In this document: positions 6,787 to 7,987 of the stretch, one piece after another
Numbering within the stretch: position 1 is the first letter of the stretch
Layout: the number at the start of each line of letters is the position of its first letter
NCBI GenBank assembly: GCA_947177645.1
Contig: CAMWVJ010000045.1
Span: 1 to 7,987, forward strand
Direction of reading: 5' to 3'
Origin: an uncultured Desulfovibrio sp.
GTDB lineage: Bacteria; Desulfobacterota; Desulfovibrionia; Desulfovibrionales; Desulfovibrionaceae
DNA length: 7,987 nucleotides
Notes under the pieces: model-generated
Told to the model about the DNA's origin: nothing
The model's input: the letters and a program-made list of their open reading frames with translations, nothing else
Database searches by the model: none
Translations under genes and position numbers: made by a program

Positions 6787-7987
6787 ATGCCAAGCCCTTT
6801 GGAAACCCAACGCACATACGCGCTCGTCGGCACCGGCGGTTGCGGCAAGACATCCCTGGCTGAAATGCTCCTTTTCAATGCCGGCGCCATCACGCGCATG
6901 GGGGCCATCGAGGACGGCACCACGAGCCTTGACTACGAACCCGAAGAAGTGCGCCGCCGCGGCTCCATCCAGCCCGCCGTCGCCACCTTCCTCTGGAACA
7001 AGGACCGCCATTTCTTCGTGGACGTGCCCGGCGACGGCAACTTCACGGGCGACATGGAATATCTGCTCAAGGGCGTGGACAGCGTGCTCTTCGTGCTGGA
7101 CGCCGTGGACGGCGTGCGCCCGCTGACCAAGAAATTCTGGAGCCTCGTGCGCGCCGAGAACCTGCCGGCCATCGCCGTCATCAACAAGCTCGACCGCGAC
7201 CGTGCGGACTTCCACATGGCCTTCGACGGCCTGGCCGCGCTCGGCATCAAGCCCGTGGCGCTCCAGCTGCCCATCATGGAGGGCGACGTATACGCCGGCG
7301 TTGCCGACGTGCTCTCCGGCAAGGCCTGGCGCTTCGGGCCAGACGGCAAGCTCACCGAGATGGAGATGCCGGCCTCGCTCGCCGACGACATGGCGCTCTT
7401 GCGCGACGTGACGGTGGAGAACATCGCCGAGAGCGACGAAGTCCTCATGGAAAAATACCTTGAGGAGGGCAGCCTCTCGCTGGAAGACCTCCAGGCCGGC
7501 CTGCGCACCGGCGTGCGCAACTGCGAGCTCGTGCCCGTGCTCACCTGCTCGGCCTTGGAAAACAAGGGCGGCAAGAGCATCCTTGACGCGGTGGAGGCGC
7601 TCCTCCCCTCCCCGCTCGACCGTCCGCCCTTCGTGGGCGTGGACGGCTCGGAGCGCGCGGCCGACCCCGAGGGCCCGGTGGCCTGCTTCGTCTTCAAGAC
7701 GCTGGCTGACCCCTTCGCGGGGCAGCTCTCCCTCTTGCGCATCCTCTCCGGCACCATCGATGGCGACGCCACCCTGAAGAACATGCGCAGCGACGAGACC
7801 GAACGCCTTGGCAACCTGCTCTATCTCGTGGGCAAGAACCAGACCCCGTGCAAGGAGCCCGTGGGCCCGGGCGCGCTGGTGGCGGTTGCCAAGCTCAAGA
7901 ACACGCGCACGGGCGACACCCTTTGTGATGAAAAGGCGCCCTTCGCGCTCGCCGTGCCGGATCTGCCGCCGCAGCTCATCACCTATG
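6787..7987 (+). CDS. EF-G-like translational GTPase (FusA2 type), 3' end outside the window
   Basis: 400 codons are present of an expected 680-700; the frame is open at the right edge. The G domain is recognisable: P-loop GTGGCGKTS (15-23), switch I region EDGTTSLDYEPEEVRRRGSI (42-61), switch II DVPGDGNF (79-86), NKLD (133-136) for guanine recognition and SAL (255-257). A beta-barrel domain II follows (about 297-380: GPVACFVFKTLADPFAGQLS and later LKNTRTGDTL). EF-G promotes ribosomal translocation and, with RRF, recycling. This copy departs from canonical EF-G: the P-loop lacks the usual Asp of GHxDxGK, switch I reads RRGSI rather than ERGITI, and switch II has Asp83 where the catalytic His of DTPGH lies. 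It therefore fits the EF-G-like/FusA2 paralogue group rather than the housekeeping fusA, which normally sits with rpsL, rpsG and tuf. It stands alone here, transcribed away from the minus operon. Confidence 0.88.
   Translation, partial: MPSPLETQRTYALVGTGGCGKTSLAEMLLFNAGAITRMGAIEDGTTSLDYEPEEVRRRGSIQPAVATFLWNKDRHFFVDVPGDGNFTGDMEYLLKGVDSVLFVLDAVDGVRPLTKKFWSLVRAENLPAIAVINKLDRDRADFHMAFDGLAALGIKPVALQLPIMEGDVYAGVADVLSGKAWRFGPDGKLTEMEMPASLADDMALLRDVTVENIAESDEVLMEKYLEEGSLSLEDLQAGLRTGVRNCELVPVLTCSALENKGGKSILDAVEALLPSPLDRPPFVGVDGSERAADPEGPVACFVFKTLADPFAGQLSLLRILSGTIDGDATLKNMRSDETERLGNLLYLVGKNQTPCKEPVGPGALVAVAKLKNTRTGDTLCDEKAPFALAVPDLPPQLITY

Noticed and set aside
6933..7814. Minus-strand open frame (293 codons) opposite the EF-G-like gene
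   Set aside because: Ser/Arg/Thr-rich translation lies exactly over the G domain and domain II, whose motifs are clear on the plus strand.
1..7987. CRISPR arrays, insertion sequences, tRNA genes, phage or defence genes
   Set aside because: No regularly spaced repeats, transposase motifs, cloverleaf-like tracts or defence domains were found on either strand.

Overview
The window is GC-rich DNA (roughly two thirds G+C by eye, not computed) with strongly G/C-biased third codon positions and tight gene packing. Gene types and style suggest an anaerobic Desulfovibrionaceae-like sulfate reducer (Desulfovibrio, Bilophila and relatives). This placement is an inference from a flagellar FapA-type protein, CgeB-like and family 9 glycosyltransferases, and an anaerobe-type cysteine-rich nitronate monooxygenase homologue. 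No rRNA or other phylogenetic marker is present.

Layout. (1) 1-686, plus strand: the 3' part of a membrane-anchored protein of unknown function, cut by the window edge. (2) 704-6553, minus strand: five genes that look like one transcription unit. In transcription order they are a nitronate monooxygenase/FabK-like flavoprotein (6553-5411), a small STAS-domain protein (5401-5039), a FapA/DUF342 protein (4979-3846), a CgeB-like glycosyltransferase with an extra N-terminal domain (3849-2086), and a heptosyltransferase-like family 9 glycosyltransferase with a C-terminal extension (2089-704). The last three overlap by 4 bp each (GTGA, then ATGA), so they are probably translationally coupled. The convergent gap to gene 1 is only 17 bp and holds no visible terminator. 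(3) 6554-6786: a 233-bp divergent intergenic region. It holds a good sigma70-type promoter for the minus operon, a leader with two mutually exclusive hairpins, and a strong ribosome binding site for the plus gene. (4) 6787-7987, plus strand: the first 400 codons of an EF-G-like translational GTPase with altered nucleotide-site residues, running off the window end.

How the genes may work together. FapA-type, STAS and two glycosyltransferase genes in one operon suggest a link between motility or cell-surface assembly and glycan addition, for example flagellin or surface-polysaccharide glycosylation. This is inferred from context only. The flavoprotein at the head of the operon has no obvious tie to that job. 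No mobile element, CRISPR array, tRNA or rRNA was seen, and no defence system.
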